Shown one piece after another: positions 9,933-18,626 of a DNA stretch of 64,000 nt. Origin of the DNA: Stieleria magnilauensis (GTDB lineage: Bacteria > Planctomycetota > Planctomycetia > Pirellulales > Pirellulaceae); NCBI GenBank assembly GCA_007753675.1, contig CP036432.1, positions 1,214,394-1,278,393 on the forward strand. Direction: 5' to 3'. The position numbers were made by a program, and so were the translations under genes. Every line of letters begins with the position of its first letter. The first letter of the stretch is position 1. The notes beneath the pieces were generated by a model. That model searched no databases. It worked only from the letters and a program-made list of their open reading frames with translations, and was not told where the DNA came from.

Positions 9933-11111
9933 TCATTCTTCCTGGCTGCCGTGGCAATCGCGGGGGATCATCCGCCCGGGGCCGTCGCTGCCGTAATGGA
10001 TTTGAAGCGCAGATTCGAAATCGTCGCGCGTTTTAATTTTGACAAACGCCTGGCGAACCGATTCATAGTCCGGGTGCGATTGGCTGTATTTAATGGCGAA
10101 TTTTCTCATCAACAAGGGGGCCCGCCCCGCGCCATAGGTTTGCTCACAGAGCGTAAAGTGTTCGCGCATCACATCGGCTTGCTGGTACAGCGACGGCGGG
10201 TCGGGCAGCGGTTGTCCGCCGGCCAACGCGCGGGCTTGTTGGAAAATCCAGGGGTTGCCGATCGCGCCGCGGGCAACCGTGACGCCGTCGATTCCCGTTT
10301 GGTCGATCATCCGCAGGCAGTCTTCGGCGGAGAACAGATCGCCGCTGCCGAGAATCTGCATCGATCGGCCGACGTGTGATTTCACTTCGCTTAAAAACTG
10401 CCAACGACTGGGTCCGACATAACGCTGGACGACGGTTCGGCCGTGGACGGTGGCGGCGGCCAAACCGGCGTCCAAGGCACCGTCCAAGATTTCGAAGAAC
10501 GCATCGCGGGATTGTTGTGTGTCGTCGATGCCGCGACGCATCTTGACGGTGACCGGGATGTGATGCGGAACGATGTCGCGGGTCCGCTGCAAGATTTCGA
10601 TCGCGACCTTCGGCTGTGACAGATGAAAACCGCCCCGGCATCGTCCCAAAACCTTTTTCACCGGACAGCCGAAATTGACGTCGATGATGTCGAACCCGGC
10701 TTCGACCAACTTGAGCGCCCCGAGCGAAAACTGCTCCGGTTCGGCGCCCATCAATTGTCCGCCGACGGGGTGTTCGTCGGGATGAATGTCCAAGAAGTGT
10801 TTCGTCTTTTGTCGTTTACCCAGCGCCAACAAGAACTGGTCCAGCATCACTTCACAGACGCTGTAGCTGGCGCCATGTCGTCGCGCGATCACACGCATGG
10901 GCAGGTCGCTGTAACCACTCAATGCCGCTTGCACGACCGGGAAACCGATCCGAACGTTGCCGATGTTCAGGTCAGGGTATCGACCGGGGGCCGCCGTTTC
11001 AGAGGTGTCCATGGGGGCGGATGCGACAGAACGCGACCGCCCGCCGGATGCGACCTGTCGATCGCCGACGCCAACGGTGCCCCCATTCAATTCCCCAAGC
11101 GGACCCGTCAT
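9933..11111 (-). CDS. dusB: tRNA-dihydrouridine synthase
   Basis: 392 residues. FMN-dependent TIM-barrel enzyme that reduces uridine to dihydrouridine in tRNA. The catalytic Cys is C149 in DVNFGCPVKKV, followed by an atypical GRCRGGFHL where the common form is xxGSALL. VKMRRGIDD, TVHGRT and GVTVARGAIGNPW are phosphate and FMN-binding landmarks, and the C-terminal helical region (MRKFAIKYSQSHPDYESVR) is the tRNA-binding domain. The KKV after the Cys fits the DusB group better than DusA or DusC. The first 33 residues are poorly conserved; ATG at 11012 (MDTSETAAPG) is an alternative start. First gene of a probable dus-larA operon, divergent from galM. Confidence 0.92.
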   Translation of the reverse strand: MTGPLGELNGGTVGVGDRQVASGGRSRSVASAPMDTSETAAPGRYPDLNIGNVRIGFPVVQAALSGYSDLPMRVIARRHGASYSVCEVMLDQFLLALGKRQKTKHFLDIHPDEHPVGGQLMGAEPEQFSLGALKLVEAGFDIIDVNFGCPVKKVLGRCRGGFHLSQPKVAIEILQRTRDIVPHHIPVTVKMRRGIDDTQQSRDAFFEILDGALDAGLAAATVHGRTVVQRYVGPSRWQFLSEVKSHVGRSMQILGSGDLFSAEDCLRMIDQTGIDGVTVARGAIGNPWIFQQARALAGGQPLPDPPSLYQQADVMREHFTLCEQTYGAGRAPLLMRKFAIKYSQSHPDYESVRQAFVKIKTRDDFESALQIHYGSDGPGRMIPRDCHGSQEE

Positions 11112-11209
11112 GATGTGGTGTTACCTGAGCTTGCCGTCGATTGATTTCGTTGCATTGTCTCGCATTGTCTCTGTTTTTCCCGTCGTTAAAACCGCCTATC
11201 CCATCGACC

Positions 11210-12244
11210 ATGAAGATCGAAACCGCACCGTTTGGAACCGCCGACGACCAACCGATCACCCGCTACACGCTCATCAATTCGAGCGGCCACCGAGTCAGCG
11301 TGATGAATTTCGGCGCCACGCTGCTGGACGTCGAAGTGCCCGATCGCGACGGAAAGCTGGCCAATGTCAATCTGTGTTTTGATTCCCTGGATCGCTATGT
11401 CGCCGGGCATCCGTACTTTGGCAGCAGTGTCGGTCGGTTCTGCAATCGCATCGGCAACGCGAAGTTCACGATCGACGACACTGAGTATGCTCTGGTCGTC
11501 AATCATGGAAAACACCAACTGCACGGCGGGATCAAGAATTTTTCCTACCAGGTTTGGACGGCGGAGACACTGGAGCAGGACGGATCGGTCGGCGTGCGGT
11601 TCCGCCTGACCAGCCCCGATGGGGACAACGGCTTCCCCGGCAACGTCAATGTGACCGCCGAGTACAGCTGGAACGACGCCGACGAGCTGAAAATCGTCTA
11701 TTCGGCGACCACCGACAAGCCGACGCACGTCAATTTGACCAACCACAGCTATTGGAATCTGCGCGGTGCGGGGACGGGGACCGCCAAAGACCATGTGGCG
11801 ACGATCCAGGCGGATCAGTTCTTGGACGTCGACGAGGACTTGATCCCGACCGGTAAGTACAACGACGTGCAGGGGACGCCACTGGATTTCCGCACGCCGA
11901 CCCCGCTGGGCGACCGCCTCGACCAGCTCCCCGCGACCAAGGGTTATGACCACTGCTACGTCGTGCGTGGCGAGACGGGCCAGTTACGAAAAGCGGCCTT
12001 GGTGGCCGATCCCGAGTCGGGGCGGACGTTGGAGATTGAAACGACACAGCCCGGGATCCAACTCTACACGGCCAATCATCTCGGCGGCGGACCCGAAAAC
12101 GCGGGCAACGGATCGCACGACGCGTTCTGTCTGGAGACTCAGCATTACCCCGACGCGCCCAACAAGCCGAACTTTCCCAGCACGCTGCTGCGACCGGGGG
12201 ACAAGATTTCTGAAACGACGGTGCATCGTTTCGGCGTCAATTAG
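11210..12244 (+). CDS. galM: Aldose 1-epimerase (galactose mutarotase)
   Basis: 344 residues from the ATG at 11210 (MKIETAPFGT); the frame is open from 11141 but those 23 residues are not typical. It interconverts alpha and beta anomers of aldoses. Landmarks: FGATLLDVEVPDRDG, GRFCNRIGNAKF, NHGKHQLHGG with the catalytic-region His, NLTNHSYWNL with the second His, and the C-terminal FCLETQHYPDAPN containing the catalytic Glu. Length and motif order are normal for a full-length GalM. It is divergent from dus and convergent with the DUF1080 gene. Confidence 0.93.
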   Translation: MKIETAPFGTADDQPITRYTLINSSGHRVSVMNFGATLLDVEVPDRDGKLANVNLCFDSLDRYVAGHPYFGSSVGRFCNRIGNAKFTIDDTEYALVVNHGKHQLHGGIKNFSYQVWTAETLEQDGSVGVRFRLTSPDGDNGFPGNVNVTAEYSWNDADELKIVYSATTDKPTHVNLTNHSYWNLRGAGTGTAKDHVATIQADQFLDVDEDLIPTGKYNDVQGTPLDFRTPTPLGDRLDQLPATKGYDHCYVVRGETGQLRKAALVADPESGRTLEIETTQPGIQLYTANHLGGGPENAGNGSHDAFCLETQHYPDAPNKPNFPSTLLRPGDKISETTVHRFGVN

Positions 12245-12261
12245 TATTCCGTCTCAGCTAG

Positions 12262-12348
12262 ATTTTCGGGTAGTGGACGAGGCGACGAGTCCTCTGCAGT
12301 CGGCATATTGGCAAGGACTCGTCGCCTCGTCCACTACCGCCTACCTGA
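12262..12348. repeat. Palindromic repeat, family B, copy 2
   Basis: Reverse-complement copy of the element at 7662-7750: arms TAGTGGACGAGGCGACGAGT and complement, here with the GCCTACC extension on the right arm rather than the left. The loop also matches copy 1 on the opposite strand. It lies between convergent galM and DUF1080 genes and may act as a bidirectional terminator. Confidence 0.85.
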
Positions 12349-12383
12349 CCCCTTTTCCGCTTGCGGGCGACGACCAGCGCCGC

Positions 12384-13055
12384 TCACAGTTCTTTCAACC
12401 GCACGTTGCGATAGTAGACCTCCAGCGGCGGCCCGCTGTGGACCTGCAGCCCGATCACGCCCTCGCGTTCGATCTCGGGATCTTGCTCGGTGTAGTCCAC
12501 CGTTTGGACGCCGTTCAAAAAGATCTGGATCCGGTCGCCGCGGGCGATGATTTTCAGCGTGTTCCACTGGCCGCGTTTGACCGTCTTCATCGCCAACTCA
12601 GGCGATTCGGCCAAAAACTTTCGTCGTCTGGATTCATCGTACAACGCCCCCCAACAGGTGCCGTTGGGCATGAATCCGATGTCGGCCTGATAGCCGATGA
12701 CTTCGGTATCATTCGGGATGCGTTTGGTGCGGAATTGCACTCCGGCGTTATTGCCTTGACCGACCAGTTTCGCGTCGACGGTCAATTCAAAATCGCGATA
12801 GGTCTTGTCGGTACACAAAAACTGGTTGGCGGGTATTTTTTCCGTCGCACTGCCGGCAACGATCGCACCGTCCTGGACGCGGAACCATTGGGTGTCACCG
12901 TTCCATCCGTCGAGGGTTTGTCCGTCGAACAAGGGAACCTCATCGCCCGGGGAGGTGTCAGCGGCTGGCGAGCAGGCGGCGGGTACCAGGCAGGCGGCCA
13001 GCAAGACCAGGCACGACCATCCGGACAGCAGGGTTGGACGCGGGAAGTTGGGCAT
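12384..13055 (-). CDS. DUF1080 (3-keto-disaccharide hydrolase family) lipoprotein
   Basis: 223 residues with a lipoprotein signal peptide: hydrophobic segment SCLVLLAACLVPAAC, with the likely lipidated Cys at the end of VPAAC. The mature part is one DUF1080 domain (PLFDGQTLDGWNGD ... GVIGLQVHSGPP ... YRNVRLKEL), a concanavalin-like fold very abundant in planctomycetes. Some family members hydrolyse 3-keto-glycosides and many others are uncharacterised. Membrane anchoring suggests it works at the cell envelope. Confidence 0.9.
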   Translation of the reverse strand: MPNFPRPTLLSGWSCLVLLAACLVPAACSPAADTSPGDEVPLFDGQTLDGWNGDTQWFRVQDGAIVAGSATEKIPANQFLCTDKTYRDFELTVDAKLVGQGNNAGVQFRTKRIPNDTEVIGYQADIGFMPNGTCWGALYDESRRRKFLAESPELAMKTVKRGQWNTLKIIARGDRIQIFLNGVQTVDYTEQDPEIEREGVIGLQVHSGPPLEVYYRNVRLKEL

Positions 13056-13175
13056 GGCGGGGAATCCGATGGCGGGAATCGCCGAAAGTCCGGCGGATTG
13101 TGAAACGGGCAGCGATCATGATAATAGCCGTCAGAGCTCCCGTGCGATGAACTGCCTCGGTTTTTTGCCCCCACC

Positions 13176-13200
13176 GCAAGCTGGAAGCTTACGCCACGTC
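13176..13200. repeat. Short dispersed repeat GCAAGCTGGAAGCTTACGCC
   Basis: The word GCAAGCTGGAAGCTTACGCC occurs here; its reverse complement is at about 7499-7520 and a variant (GCAAGCTGGAAGCTTCTACC) is at 17469-17488. AAGCTGGAAGCTT is an imperfect palindrome. All three copies are intergenic. Confidence 0.6.
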
Positions 13201-13231
13201 TTCATCCCCCTTTCCCCAAACACCGTTACCG

Positions 13232-14908
13232 ATGTCCCAGCTGAACAAATACTCGAGCAAAATCACGCAGCCGAAAAGTCAGGGTGCCTCCCAAGCGATG
13301 CTCTACGCGACGGGATTGACCCGCGAAGACATGGACAAGCCCCAGGTCGGGATCGCGAGTGTTTGGTACGAGGGCAACAGCTGCAACATGCACTTGCTGG
13401 ACTTGGCCGCCGAGGTCAAGCAGGGCGTGGAAGCGGCGGGCATGGTTGGGATGCGTTTCAACACCATCGGTGTCAGCGACGGGATCTCGATGGGCACCGA
13501 TGGGATGAGCTACTCCCTGCAAAGCCGCGATCTGATTGCCGATTCGATTGAAACCATCATGGCGGCCCAGTGGTACGATGGGCTGATCGCGCTTCCCGGC
13601 TGTGACAAGAACATGCCGGGTTGTCTGATCGCGATGGGACGCTTGAATCGTCCGGCCATCATGGTTTACGGCGGCACGATCAAACCCGGGTTCCGCAACG
13701 GAGAAAAACTGGACATCGTCAGCGCCTTTCAGTGTTACGGCCAGTTCATCGCCGGCCAGATCACCGACGACGAGCGTCAAGAGATCGTCGAGAAGAGTTG
13801 TCCGGGCGCGGGAGCCTGTGGTGGCATGTACACGGCCAACACGATGGCCACCGCGATCGAAGCGTTGGGCATGTCGCTTCCCTATTCCGCCAGTGCTCCG
13901 GCGGAAGATCAACAGAAAAAAGACGAGTGCCGATTGGCCGGCGAAGCGATGTTGGAGTTGTTGAAGAAGGACATCAAGCCGCGCGACATCATGACGCGCG
14001 CCGCATTCGAAAACGCAATGGTCACCGTGATGGCACTCGGCGGCAGCACCAACGCCGTGTTGCATTTGATCGCGATGGCACGCAGCGTTGACGTTCCGCT
14101 TTCGATCGATGACTTCCAATCGGTTAGCGATCGGATTCCCTACCTGGCCGACCTGAAACCGAGTGGAAAGTTCGTCCAAGAAGACTTGCATTCGATCGGT
14201 GGGACGCCGGCGGTGATGAAGTACCTGCTCGAAAAAGGACTGATGGACGGTTCGTGTCTGACCGTGACCGGCAAGACGCTGGCCGAAAACGTCGAAGGTC
14301 TACCCGGACTAAAAGAAGGGCAAAAGATCGTCAGCACGGTTGAAAAACCGATCAAACCCAGCGGCCACATTCGAATTCTCAAAGGCAGTTTGGCGCCCGA
14401 GGGCGCGGTGGCAAAAATCACCGGGAAGGAAGGATTGAAATTCACCGGCCCGGCCCGTTGCTTTGACAGCGAAGAAGCAATGTTGGCGGCGCTGGAGCAG
14501 AAGCAGATCCAGAAAGGCGACGTCGTCGTCATCCGGTACGAAGGCCCGCAAGGTGGTCCCGGAATGCCGGAGATGTTGACGCCGACCAGTGCGATCATGG
14601 GAGCCGGTTTGGGATCCGACGTCGCGATGATCACCGACGGTCGATTCAGCGGCGGGAGCCACGGGTTCATCGTCGGGCACGTCACCCCCGAAGCGCAGCT
14701 CGGTGGCCCGATCGGATTGCTCCAGGACGGTGACCAAATCACCATCGACGCGGAAACCAATTCGCTGGATGTGTCGCTGTCGGCCGAAGAAATCGCATCG
14801 CGGAAATCGGCGTGGAAAGCCCCGGCGCTCAAGGCGAATCGCGGGACGCTGTACAAGTACATCAAGACCGTCAAATCGGCCAGCGAAGGTTGCGTGACCG
14901 ACGAGTAG
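13232..14908 (+). CDS. ilvD: Dihydroxy-acid dehydratase
   Basis: 558 residues, full length. Catalyses dehydration of 2,3-dihydroxy-isovalerate and -methylvalerate, the third common step of valine and isoleucine synthesis. Iron-sulfur ligand Cys are expected at C51 (EGNSCNMHL), C124 ([10 protein letters not shown]) and C196 ([14 protein letters not shown]). The substrate region [13 protein letters not shown] and the C-terminal [13 protein letters not shown] and [12 protein letters not shown] motifs are intact. ATG at 13232 ([10 protein letters not shown]) is preceded by no strong Shine-Dalgarno, which is common here. It stands alone; other ilv genes are not in the window. Confidence 0.96.
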   Translation: MSQLNKYSSKITQPKSQGASQAMLYATGLTREDMDKPQVGIASVWYEGNSCNMHLLDLAAEVKQGVEAAGMVGMRFNTIGVSDGISMGTDGMSYSLQSRDLIADSIETIMAAQWYDGLIALPGCDKNMPGCLIAMGRLNRPAIMVYGGTIKPGFRNGEKLDIVSAFQCYGQFIAGQITDDERQEIVEKSCPGAGACGGMYTANTMATAIEALGMSLPYSASAPAEDQQKKDECRLAGEAMLELLKKDIKPRDIMTRAAFENAMVTVMALGGSTNAVLHLIAMARSVDVPLSIDDFQSVSDRIPYLADLKPSGKFVQEDLHSIGGTPAVMKYLLEKGLMDGSCLTVTGKTLAENVEGLPGLKEGQKIVSTVEKPIKPSGHIRILKGSLAPEGAVAKITGKEGLKFTGPARCFDSEEAMLAALEQKQIQKGDVVVIRYEGPQGGPGMPEMLTPTSAIMGAGLGSDVAMITDGRFSGGSHGFIVGHVTPEAQLGGPIGLLQDGDQITIDAETNSLDVSLSAEEIASRKSAWKAPALKANRGTLYKYIKTVKSASEGCVTDE

Positions 14909-14986
14909 GATGGCGTGATCAGAAAGCGTTACAATGAAGCTTGATGATTCCCCCCCTCGATTCCCTCCTTGCTCAAAATGCGACTC

Positions 14987-15973
14987 ATGAAAATCCGTTG
15001 TTTAGCCGCGTTATTTCTTGGTCTGCTAACGCTCTCTTGCCAAGCTGACGATTCCGGCGGCGGACAAGCCGTCGATTCCGAATCGCTTTGGATCACCTCG
15101 ATTACCGCTGCCGGTGACGGAAGTTTTGTCGCCGGCACGGCAACCGGATTGCTGTTACGCCCCGGATCGGTCGCAAGGTTCCAAGCCGACGCGCCCGGCC
15201 AACTGGAGCAGCTTTACGAGCATCCCGCGGCCGTGTGGACGGTGGCGACCACGTCCGATGGCAAGAAGATCGCCAGCGCGGACTACAAGGGCAACTTGGT
15301 CGTCTACGATGTCGACGCCAAAACGCCAACGACCCACGAGGGGGCCTTTGAACGATGGTGCCAAAAAATCCTCGTTTCACCCGATGACCAGATGATCGTC
15401 GCGGGGAACGAATCGGGGAAACTGTTTGCCTGGAGCATCGCTGACGCCAAGGTGTCCAAATCAGTGGAGCTCAGTCAGGCGTCAATCACGTCGCTGGCGT
15501 TTTCTCCCAACAAGACCCAGCTGGCCGCCACCGATGGTGAAGGAAAAGTCCATCTGCTGAAATGGCCCGAGCTGGAAAGCACCGGGGCCGTGGCGGTGGG
15601 TGAAGAGACCGCATGGTGTGTGGCGTATGAAAGCGATGCGTCGCTGATCGTCGGTTCGGCCGATCGCAATCTGTACCGTGTCGAAGCCAAACCGGATGCG
15701 AAACCGGAATCGATCGCCAAGGGCACGGACTGGATCACCCGAATCGCCGTCTCGGACGCCGGCCAGATCGCGGCATCTGAAGTCAGTGGCAAAATCCACT
15801 TCGCGTCCGGAGGCAGCGTGTCGACGATCGGTGCCGAAAGCGGTGTTTGGGCGCTCTGTTTTCGGGGGGCTGGGCAATTGCTCGTCGGCACCCGCAAGAA
15901 CGGCATCGTCACCGCCGGGCAACGTTGGGCGTGGCAACCCGCCGTCGCGAAAACGGCCGAGGCCAAAGAATGA
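14987..15973 (+). CDS. WD40-repeat-like putative lipoprotein
   Basis: In-frame ATGs lie at 14969, 14978 and 14987; the last gives the cleanest signal peptide (MKIRCLAALFLGLLTLSC), with a lipobox-like LTLSC. The 328-residue protein consists of repeated beta-propeller strands: AVWTVATTSDGKKIASADYKGNLVVYD and ITSLAFSPNKTQLAATDGEGKVHL are WD40-like blades. No catalytic motif is seen, so scaffolding or binding is the likely role. Its TGA overlaps the ATG of the RicT-like gene (ATGA at 15970-15973), implying translational coupling, although one product appears exported and the other cytoplasmic. Confidence 0.8.
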   Translation: MKIRCLAALFLGLLTLSCQADDSGGGQAVDSESLWITSITAAGDGSFVAGTATGLLLRPGSVARFQADAPGQLEQLYEHPAAVWTVATTSDGKKIASADYKGNLVVYDVDAKTPTTHEGAFERWCQKILVSPDDQMIVAGNESGKLFAWSIADAKVSKSVELSQASITSLAFSPNKTQLAATDGEGKVHLLKWPELESTGAVAVGEETAWCVAYESDASLIVGSADRNLYRVEAKPDAKPESIAKGTDWITRIAVSDAGQIAASEVSGKIHFASGGSVSTIGAESGVWALCFRGAGQLLVGTRKNGIVTAGQRWAWQPAVAKTAEAKE

Positions 15974-16887
15974 CGAGTCCGGATCTGCCGGAACGTGTGA
16001 CGGAATCGGAACCGCCCAAACCGAAAAAAAACTGGGAATATGTCGCCCGGTTCGGCTCCATGCGAATTCTCGGCGTGCTCAGTGCGCGGGAGAGTTTTCG
16101 CTATAACGATCAGGTGGTCGCGCGGACCGAACGCGGGACCGAGATCGCCACGGTGCTCTGTGAAGCGACGCCCAACGCGCTGGATTCGATGAACGAACCG
16201 ACGGCGGGAAAGATCGTCCGGCGGCTTTCCGAGGACGACCGCAAGCAGTGGGAACACATCCAGGGGCAGACCCGCGATGATCTGGCGATCTGTCAACGCT
16301 GCGTCGACGCGCGGGCGTTGAAAATGGACCTGGTGGACGTGGAACGGCTGCTCGGCGGAGAACGGATCGTCGTCTACTACGTCGCCGAGGGGCGGGTCGA
16401 TTTTCGCCAGTTGGTCCGCGATCTGGCCGGCGAGTTCCAGACCCGGATCGAAATGCGGCAGATCGGCGTCCGCGACGAGGCAAAGCTGCTGGCCGATTAT
16501 GGCGATTGCGGACAACCGCTGTGCTGTGCGACGTTTTTGAGCAAGATGCCGCCGGTCTCGATGAAGATGGCTAAACTGCAACGATCGACCCTGGATCCGA
16601 CAAAAATCTCTGGGCGATGCGGGCGACTAAAATGTTGTTTACGCTATGAGTTTGAGACCTATGAGGCGCTGGCGGCCGAGCTGCCGCCGATCGGTGCGGA
16701 GATTTTGACCCGAGAAGGCAACGCTTCGGTCTTGGCTCACGACATTCTTTCGCAACAATTGATGGTGCGGACGGAGGACAAACGGAGGATACTGTTAAGT
16801 GTCGACCAAGTCGTTCGCGTGACCAAGGCTCCGCCGCCAGCCAAACCCCGCCGCAGCGGGCGCCAAGGCGGCACCCGAGACGCTTGA
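15970..16887 (+). CDS. ricT: PSP1 / RicT-like regulatory iron-sulfur protein
   Basis: 305 residues from the ATG that overlaps the upstream stop; an earlier open stretch in the same frame is not coding-like. The central PSP1 C-terminal domain (KMDLVDVERLLGGERIVVYYVAEGRVDF) and the Cys-rich tail YGDCGQPLCC ... GRCGRLKCCLRYE (C180, C185, C186, C217, C222, C223) match RicT/YaaT. In Bacillus, RicT joins RicA and RicF in a complex binding iron-sulfur clusters and affecting RNase Y and biofilm/sporulation; RicA and RicF are not visible here. The N-terminal 30 residues are charged and Pro-rich. Confidence 0.88.
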   Translation: MTSPDLPERVTESEPPKPKKNWEYVARFGSMRILGVLSARESFRYNDQVVARTERGTEIATVLCEATPNALDSMNEPTAGKIVRRLSEDDRKQWEHIQGQTRDDLAICQRCVDARALKMDLVDVERLLGGERIVVYYVAEGRVDFRQLVRDLAGEFQTRIEMRQIGVRDEAKLLADYGDCGQPLCCATFLSKMPPVSMKMAKLQRSTLDPTKISGRCGRLKCCLRYEFETYEALAAELPPIGAEILTREGNASVLAHDILSQQLMVRTEDKRRILLSVDQVVRVTKAPPPAKPRRSGRQGGTRDA

Positions 16888-16948
16888 CGGTTGGTCGAGG
16901 ACGACGGTGTGATGAATCTGATAAAATCGAATCAAGATAGACCGCGAC

Positions 16949-17395
16949 ATGAGCAATGAATTGACCAACTCGCCCCTCCAAGCGATGCGAAAATTGTTGA
17001 AGGAGGACGCGCGGTACAAGTACGAGGCTTATCAGTTCATCCGAGAAGCCCTGCAGTTTGCCCACGAGCATCTGCCCGAGCTGACCGAAGCCGCCGTCTC
17101 GGCGGAATCGATGTCCAAAGGGCGGCCCAAACACATCACCGGCCAGCAACTCTGTGAAGCCTGTCGTCGATACGCCATCGACCAATACGGCTACCTGGGC
17201 AGCATGGTCTTGGGGTCGTGGGGAATCAAATCGACCAGCGACTTCGGTGAAATCGTCTACAATCTGATTCGCATCGAGCAGATGCGAAAGAGCGAGTCGG
17301 ATCGTCGTGAAGACTTTGACGACGTTTACCCCTTCGACGGCGCGTTCGAACCCGAGTTCTCGTTGTCGAAAGTCGTTGACGATCTGGAATGCTAA
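16949..17395 (+). CDS. Minf_1886 family protein
   Basis: 148 residues, cytoplasmic, without signal peptide. It is a conserved small protein common in Planctomycetes and Verrucomicrobia (named after Methylacidiphilum Minf_1886). Landmarks are YQFIREALQFAHEHLP, HITGQQLCEACRRYAIDQYG and GIKSTSDFGEIVYNLI. Function is unknown; the acidic C-terminus (DFDDVYPFDGAF) is typical of the family. It follows the RicT-like gene by 61 bases on the same strand and may be in its transcript. Confidence 0.88.
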   Translation: MSNELTNSPLQAMRKLLKEDARYKYEAYQFIREALQFAHEHLPELTEAAVSAESMSKGRPKHITGQQLCEACRRYAIDQYGYLGSMVLGSWGIKSTSDFGEIVYNLIRIEQMRKSESDRREDFDDVYPFDGAFEPEFSLSKVVDDLEC

Positions 17396-17463
17396 GCACG
17401 CATTCGGTCGCCAAAGTGGGGTCAGCCTCGTGATTGCCATTGCATCCGGCAGCCGTTGTGAAA

Positions 17464-17490
17464 CATAAGCAAGCTGGAAGCTTCTACCAC
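17464..17490. repeat. Short dispersed repeat, variant copy
   Basis: Contains GCAAGCTGGAAGCTTCTACC, a variant of the word at 13176-13200 and, inverted, about 7499-7520. It overlaps the region just before the methyltransferase start. Confidence 0.5.
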
Positions 17491-17491
17491 C

Positions 17492-18358
17492 ATGCCATCC
17501 ATGATCTCACCCGCCCAGCTTTGCGTGATGCGCGTTGCATGCTGCTTGATGGTCGCGTTCACGTTGAGTGGAACCCTGACGCTTCATCCGGACTGCGTCG
17601 CACAAGACGCCGCCGTTGAAGAGAGTTCGCCGTCGGCAAACGAGACCTCTCAAGCGGCTGACGAAAAACCCAAGGAGCAGGCACGCAAAAGTTATCTGGG
17701 ACGTGTCGTTGCTAAACCGATGAGCCATCTCGGCGCGTCCTGGTTGGTGCGACCGGAACGCGACGAAGAAGAAAGTGCTTCCGAATCGTTTCAGAAACTC
17801 GAACTCAAGCCGGGAATGGTGCTTTGCGATCTCGGCTGCGGCAACGGTTATTGGACGCTGCCGATGGCTAGAAAGGTCGGGCCGGAAGGAGCCGTCTATG
17901 CCGTCGACATCCAGCCGGAGATGTTGCAGAAACTCCGTCAACGCGCCGATCAATTCGGCCTGAAAAACATTCGCCCGGTGTTGGGAACGATCGACAATCC
18001 GAAGTTGCCGGAGAACACCATCGACTTGCTGTTGATGGTCGATGTCTACCACGAGTTTTCGCACCCGCAATCCATGCTCTGGGAGATTCGGCGTTCCTTG
18101 ACGCCTACCGGAGTCGTGGCGTTGCTGGAGTACCGAAAAGAGGATCCGACGGTTCCGATCAAGCTGCTGCACAAGATGTCGAAGCGTCAGATCATGAAGG
18201 AATACCACGCCAACGGGTTCAAGCTGGTGCGTGAATACAACGAATTGCCGTGGCAACATCTAATGTTTTTCGCCCGCGACGACAGCCCACTCGAAGTGAT
18301 CGAACCGGAGCCGACCGAACAGGTGCTCAAACGCATCGGCCCCGCGCGAGAGCGGTAA
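17492..18358 (+). CDS. Class I SAM-dependent methyltransferase with signal peptide
   Basis: 288 residues. The N-terminus (MRVACCLMVAFTLSGTLTLH after M13) looks like a signal peptide, followed by an acidic Ser/Glu-rich linker up to about residue 62. The methyltransferase core begins near residue 100: motif I is LCDLGCGNGY (111-120), the acidic ribose-binding loop is VYAVDIQPEM, and LLLMVDVYHEFSHPQ is a motif typical of methyltransferase type 11/25 proteins. A secreted or membrane-anchored SAM enzyme is odd because SAM is cytoplasmic, but related planctomycete proteins carry such leaders. Start at 17492 or 17528 is uncertain. Substrate unknown. Confidence 0.85.
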   Translation: MPSMISPAQLCVMRVACCLMVAFTLSGTLTLHPDCVAQDAAVEESSPSANETSQAADEKPKEQARKSYLGRVVAKPMSHLGASWLVRPERDEEESASESFQKLELKPGMVLCDLGCGNGYWTLPMARKVGPEGAVYAVDIQPEMLQKLRQRADQFGLKNIRPVLGTIDNPKLPENTIDLLLMVDVYHEFSHPQSMLWEIRRSLTPTGVVALLEYRKEDPTVPIKLLHKMSKRQIMKEYHANGFKLVREYNELPWQHLMFFARDDSPLEVIEPEPTEQVLKRIGPARER

Positions 18359-18492
18359 TCGCGCTGCTGTCCAGCCTTCAGACGCTACGTTGGTGTCCAG
18401 CCTTTAGGCGCATCTGCAACGCCGCAGGCGTTCCGCGTGTCAGGCGTTCTGCCCACGCCCCGCACCAAAACGTCAACATTCATGCAGCCGCC

Positions 18493-18566
18493 GCCCGGAC
18501 GCTGGCGCGAACCGGCTGATGTCAAACGATGATCAGCCGTTTGGCGCGAGCCTACGGCCTCCAATC
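18493..18566. repeat. Palindromic repeat, family C, copy 1
   Basis: CCCGGACGCTGGCGCGAACC, then GGCTGATGTCAAACGATGAT, CAGCCGTTTGGCGCGAGCC and TACGG. The same order with two or three substitutions occurs at 24582-24651. GGCTGAT and ATCAGCC form a hairpin stem, flanked by a second pair, GGCGCGAACC and TGGCGCGAGCC. Upstream (18378-18470) is another repeated piece, TCCAGCCTTTAGGCG. Located after the methyltransferase stop, before a convergent gene. Confidence 0.8.
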
Positions 18567-18626
18567 CGAGGAAACGACGCGTCACTTCGCGGTGTCGGCT
18601 AACGCCCAAACACCAACGCGTTCCCG

